Shown here: in pieces, positions 5,201 through 6,672 of the stretch
Layout of the letters: each line of letters opens with the position of its first letter
Numbering within the stretch: position 1 is the stretch's first letter
Origin: an uncultured Oribacterium sp.
Lineage (GTDB): Bacteria; Bacillota; Clostridia; Lachnospirales; Lachnospiraceae
Length of the DNA: 6,672 bases
Direction of reading: 5' to 3'
Assembly: GCA_902485915.1 (NCBI GenBank)
Contig: CABTMH010000005.1
Span: 1-6,672, forward strand
Notes under the pieces: generated by a model
What the model was told of the DNA's origin: nothing
Seen by the model: the letters and a program-made list of their open reading frames with translations, nothing else
The model's database searches: none
Position numbers and translations under genes: made by a program

Positions 5201-6672
5201 TATTCTGAAAGTGATGACAGTAGCGTTTATTTCCCGGAAAATATTTTGCGCAAAGAACTGAATGGTTTTTCTGAAGGTGTCGCGACCTGGAAGGTGAAAA
5301 TTAATGATCGGTATGGCTCACAAAGAGTACAACTTTCGGACGAAGTACTGAAGAACATAGTCGATACTCTGCCAGAGGGCATGGTGTATGTTGACGGATC
5401 ATTAAAGTGCTTTATACATAAGTCTCGGTATAATGGCGGTTTAGAAAAATATGATGATGTTACGGTTGATTTTGACGAAGCATCGAGAGAGCTAAGTGTC
5501 CATATTAATAATCTCGACATATCGGAGGATCGCTATGTATACATCGTGCTGGAATACAAGACACGGATAAAGTATATACCGGCAACTACTGGCAACGGAA
5601 CTACGGTGAATGGAAATAAGATTACTTTTAGAAACAAGGTCAGTGCTGGAAATGCAACGGCTTCTAGTGAAGTAATACTAAGTAATAAAATGCTTGATAA
5701 AAAAGGAAAGCAGGCAAAAAATTTACCGAATGTTGTGGAGTATAAGCTGAGTGTGAACTATGGTGCAGCAGATCTCCTTCTGGAAAAGGATACACTGGAA
5801 CTGAGTGATACTCTGGATGCCAATATGACATTGGACACTGGTAGTATCCAGGTGAAGGATATGTATACCGGCGAAGCTGTTGCGTACAAAGTGTCTTTTG
5901 GAACCACGCTAAAGGGTGAAAACACCATGACCCTGACAATCCCGGATGAGAGAGCACTTCTGGTGACTTATAATGCCTACCTGGTAACTGCAGGTAAGGA
6001 ATCGGGTAAGGAATATAAAGTCACAAATAGTGCAAGCTTAAAGGGAACAACAGGAGGATCAGTCACTGAAGAAACAAAGGTAAAATACCAGACATCAGGA
6101 GCCACTGTTACAGGAACATCGAATAGTATCACTATTAAGAAGGTAGATGTAGAAGATGAGCAGGGAAAAGCACTTCCTGGTGCAAGTTTTGTTGTTCAGA
6201 AGGTGAAACCATCCATTCTTGAGAACGATGGAGAACCGCAGACTATAACAACAAATGACTTGGGTACTGCTAAATTCACGGGACTGTCTTATAACACGCT
6301 GTATTACTATCAGGAGACGGAGGCACCTGCGGGATATGAGAAAGATGCTACTAAGCATTACTTTATTATAAAGAATACGGCAAATGAGACTGAGTTTAAT
6401 CAACTCGAGAGTGAGATTAAAAAAGGTACGATATACGGAATCTTCCCTGATGGAATAACGATTAACGTATCGAATAAGAAAATACTAGTAGAACCGACCA
6501 GACTGGTTATCACGAAGACGATCACCGGCGAGGTGACAGAAAATGAAGTAAAGGCAGCGGTAAAATTCCAGGTAACAGATCCGGATGGAAAATCAACGGA
6601 ATATACGCTTGATGACTTCACGAAGGGAACAGATGGAAAGTACACGCTGACGATCGATCCGGCAAAGGCAGG
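2264..6672 (+). CDS. Large multidomain surface adhesin, 3' end beyond the window
   Basis: The frame is open from 2264 to the right edge: 1469 complete codons and no stop. Residues 1-29 are a signal peptide (basic RINLKKR, hydrophobic core, cleavage near AYSA). Residues 73-202 are ten 13-residue repeats rich in E, S, K, A, G and T. Residues 203-262 are acidic and Glu/Lys-rich, probably an extended stalk. Residues about 263-431 match a beta module common in clostridial surface proteins (V-P-D-D-A-R-L-R-V-T-E-I, D-I-S-F, V-D-S-F-S-M-F). Residues about 439-1290 hold roughly six Ig-like ladder modules with recurring cues such as TWRITY...FTDTL, TWTVTI...LRDEL, TWKVKI...LSDEV and YKLSVN...LSDTL; a TPTAPTSP linker lies at 844-851. 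Residues about 1287-1409 are a SpaA/Cna-B-type domain with Lys1293 (KKVD), Glu1351 (ETEAPAGY) and Asn1404 as candidate isopeptide residues. A further module (LVITKTITG) starts near 1413. Only four cysteines occur (301, 510, 933, 1049). A C-terminal LPxTG-type sorting signal is expected but not visible. The ligand is unknown. Codon use changes sharply near 3570 and partly reverts near 6490. Confidence 0.93.
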   Translation, partial: MRINLKKRFTALMLAGMMVTSNVLPAYSATDGITVEQADASYEGRAEETGTALLADNENDVAQEAAAAGEQTTEKKSEATSGTEMGGSKSDATHGTETEGAKSDVANGTVTGESKADAANGTKTEESKSDAASGTETEESKSDAASGTETEESKANAANGTETEESKADAANGTVTEESKSDDDHGAGVEESKADAGHGSNAGGSTVAGTGSVSIGESTGAASEIEETKPAELLEEETKLATESEIPKEEDEKKLEEKENRKTIYIAFGKGIKVTATLEDANAVPDDARLRVTEIDDDEMCAAYLEAMDEAEPEIEHTKDDTVLRDISFIMKDEDGEETEYEPTEGSVKITIEYLDNHLQDWFGVDDAAEVKTYHLPLVEGVKAEGEKTIDVQNVKASDINVEELDSEAKTEKKVEVEVDSFSMFAMRVKARKASESINLNTAVRTVSVTTIDGQPYDSSKKYPRDAKIEFKMEYTFPENNKPVAGGIQTATYTLPDVLDTKDQSGDIWCRVYSTTIPAGRYEIKDGTVTFNYTYEFLTAHPTGISGTFSFESGLSKTETNNQEKVEINFAGSGTTTPIIIQLEEGKVSGKKSYKLNEDGTIDFTIEFEVKGKGVKNLVLTDTQGSNLAFADPAEFKLGETVIDSSKVAINGQTATINLGDVNIGKYKLTYKSKPNNKTITNGDENKNTASFTWSGGSENLKDIWVKTKEKLLKKDGSVEGNVITWRITYVPGEWGSVAGKTFTDTLGENQKYIGNYTIYYASNGHENWVPEDEDHKIKTALLPTNAKSFEYMLPSNKTMGAYRIVYQTEITKDLSTSQTKETFTNKIEGDDKKVDKTVEIDKTPTAPTSPDIIKKSGVANPNDRTATWTVTITPPEGKKLTNVKLRDELQDGYNWKGTYIEDSVHIKAGSQSLVKDTDYTVQFIPREENNNCSAMIVKFKSDVTEAIEITYQSDYKDSTKTTWTSNKVNSSYTMDGENYSESDDSSVYFPENILRKELNGFSEGVATWKVKINDRYGSQRVQLSDEVLKNIVDTLPEGMVYVDGSLKCFIHKSRYNGGLEKYDDVTVDFDEASRELSVHINNLDISEDRYVYIVLEYKTRIKYIPATTGNGTTVNGNKITFRNKVSAGNATASSEVILSNKMLDKKGKQAKNLPNVVEYKLSVNYGAADLLLEKDTLELSDTLDANMTLDTGSIQVKDMYTGEAVAYKVSFGTTLKGENTMTLTIPDERALLVTYNAYLVTAGKESGKEYKVTNSASLKGTTGGSVTEETKVKYQTSGATVTGTSNSITIKKVDVEDEQGKALPGASFVVQKVKPSILENDGEPQTITTNDLGTAKFTGLSYNTLYYYQETEAPAGYEKDATKHYFIIKNTANETEFNQLESEIKKGTIYGIFPDGITINVSNKKILVEPTRLVITKTITGEVTENEVKAAVKFQVTDPDGKSTEYTLDDFTKGTDGKYTLTIDPAKA
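2480..2869 (+). repeat. Ten 39-base tandem repeats in the adhesin gene
   Basis: Ten head-to-tail 39-base units start at 2480, 2519, 2558, 2597, 2636, 2675, 2714, 2753, 2792 and 2831. They encode residues 73-202 with consensus EESKSDAASGTET or EESKADAANGTET. Units 5 and 6 differ at a single base, while the first and last units are most diverged. This pattern is expected if the array expands and contracts from its middle. Because 39 is divisible by three, changes in copy number keep the frame. The repeats are hydrophilic and probably act as a flexible spacer near the N terminus. A run of seven G occurs at the junction of units 1 and 2. Confidence 0.93.

Noticed and set aside
3338..6645. Many minus-strand frames of 66-102 codons beneath the adhesin ladder
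   Set aside because: They lie entirely opposite a continuous sense frame with domain structure, and their Ser/Phe/Val-rich translations are typical of antisense shadows.

Overview
The window reads as a Gram-positive chromosome, probably an anaerobic Firmicute of the class Clostridia. This is inferred from lipoprotein and wall-protein types, strong Shine-Dalgarno sites and the repertoire of surface domains; a Lachnospiraceae-like host is a guess. Base composition is strikingly patchy. Sixty-base samples counted by eye give about 67% G+C in the lipoprotein gene (961-1020), about 33% in the toxin gene (1441-1500), about 60% in the N-terminal part of the large surface gene (3121-3180) and about 25% in its middle (4501-4560).

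Layout. Bases 1-255 hold a candidate promoter and a partly structured leader. Bases 256-1098 encode a secreted lipoprotein made of three similar beta-rich repeats. It is followed by two stem-loops pointing rightward and a third that lies between convergent genes and can serve both. On the minus strand, 1958 down to 1397 is a two-gene toxin-antitoxin operon: a Phd/YefM-type antitoxin followed by a RelE/ParE-type toxin with an 11-base overlap. The operon has its own extended -10 promoter overlapped by an inverted repeat. Bases 1990-2263 are the divergent intergenic region. It contains a cluster of short CGAAA motifs, a perfect 10-base palindrome, a weak candidate promoter and a small hairpin beside the ribosome site of the next gene.

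From 2264 to the right edge runs one open frame of at least 1469 codons, truncated by the window. It encodes a secreted, multidomain surface adhesin: signal peptide, ten 13-residue repeats, an acidic Glu/Lys-rich stretch, a conserved beta domain, about six Ig-like or isopeptide-type ladder modules, one SpaA/Cna-B-type domain, and the start of another module. A wall-sorting signal would be expected beyond the window.

The most interesting signals are in this adhesin gene. Its AT-rich ladder cassette (about 3571-6490) sits between two more GC-rich segments, which suggests cassette exchange. A run of seven G at the start of the repeat array could switch the protein off by slippage, and the 39-base repeats can change copy number without breaking the frame. 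No complete new defence or mobile system is evident. The lipoprotein and adhesin are both cell-surface products but are separated by the toxin-antitoxin module and its terminators, so they are probably transcribed independently.
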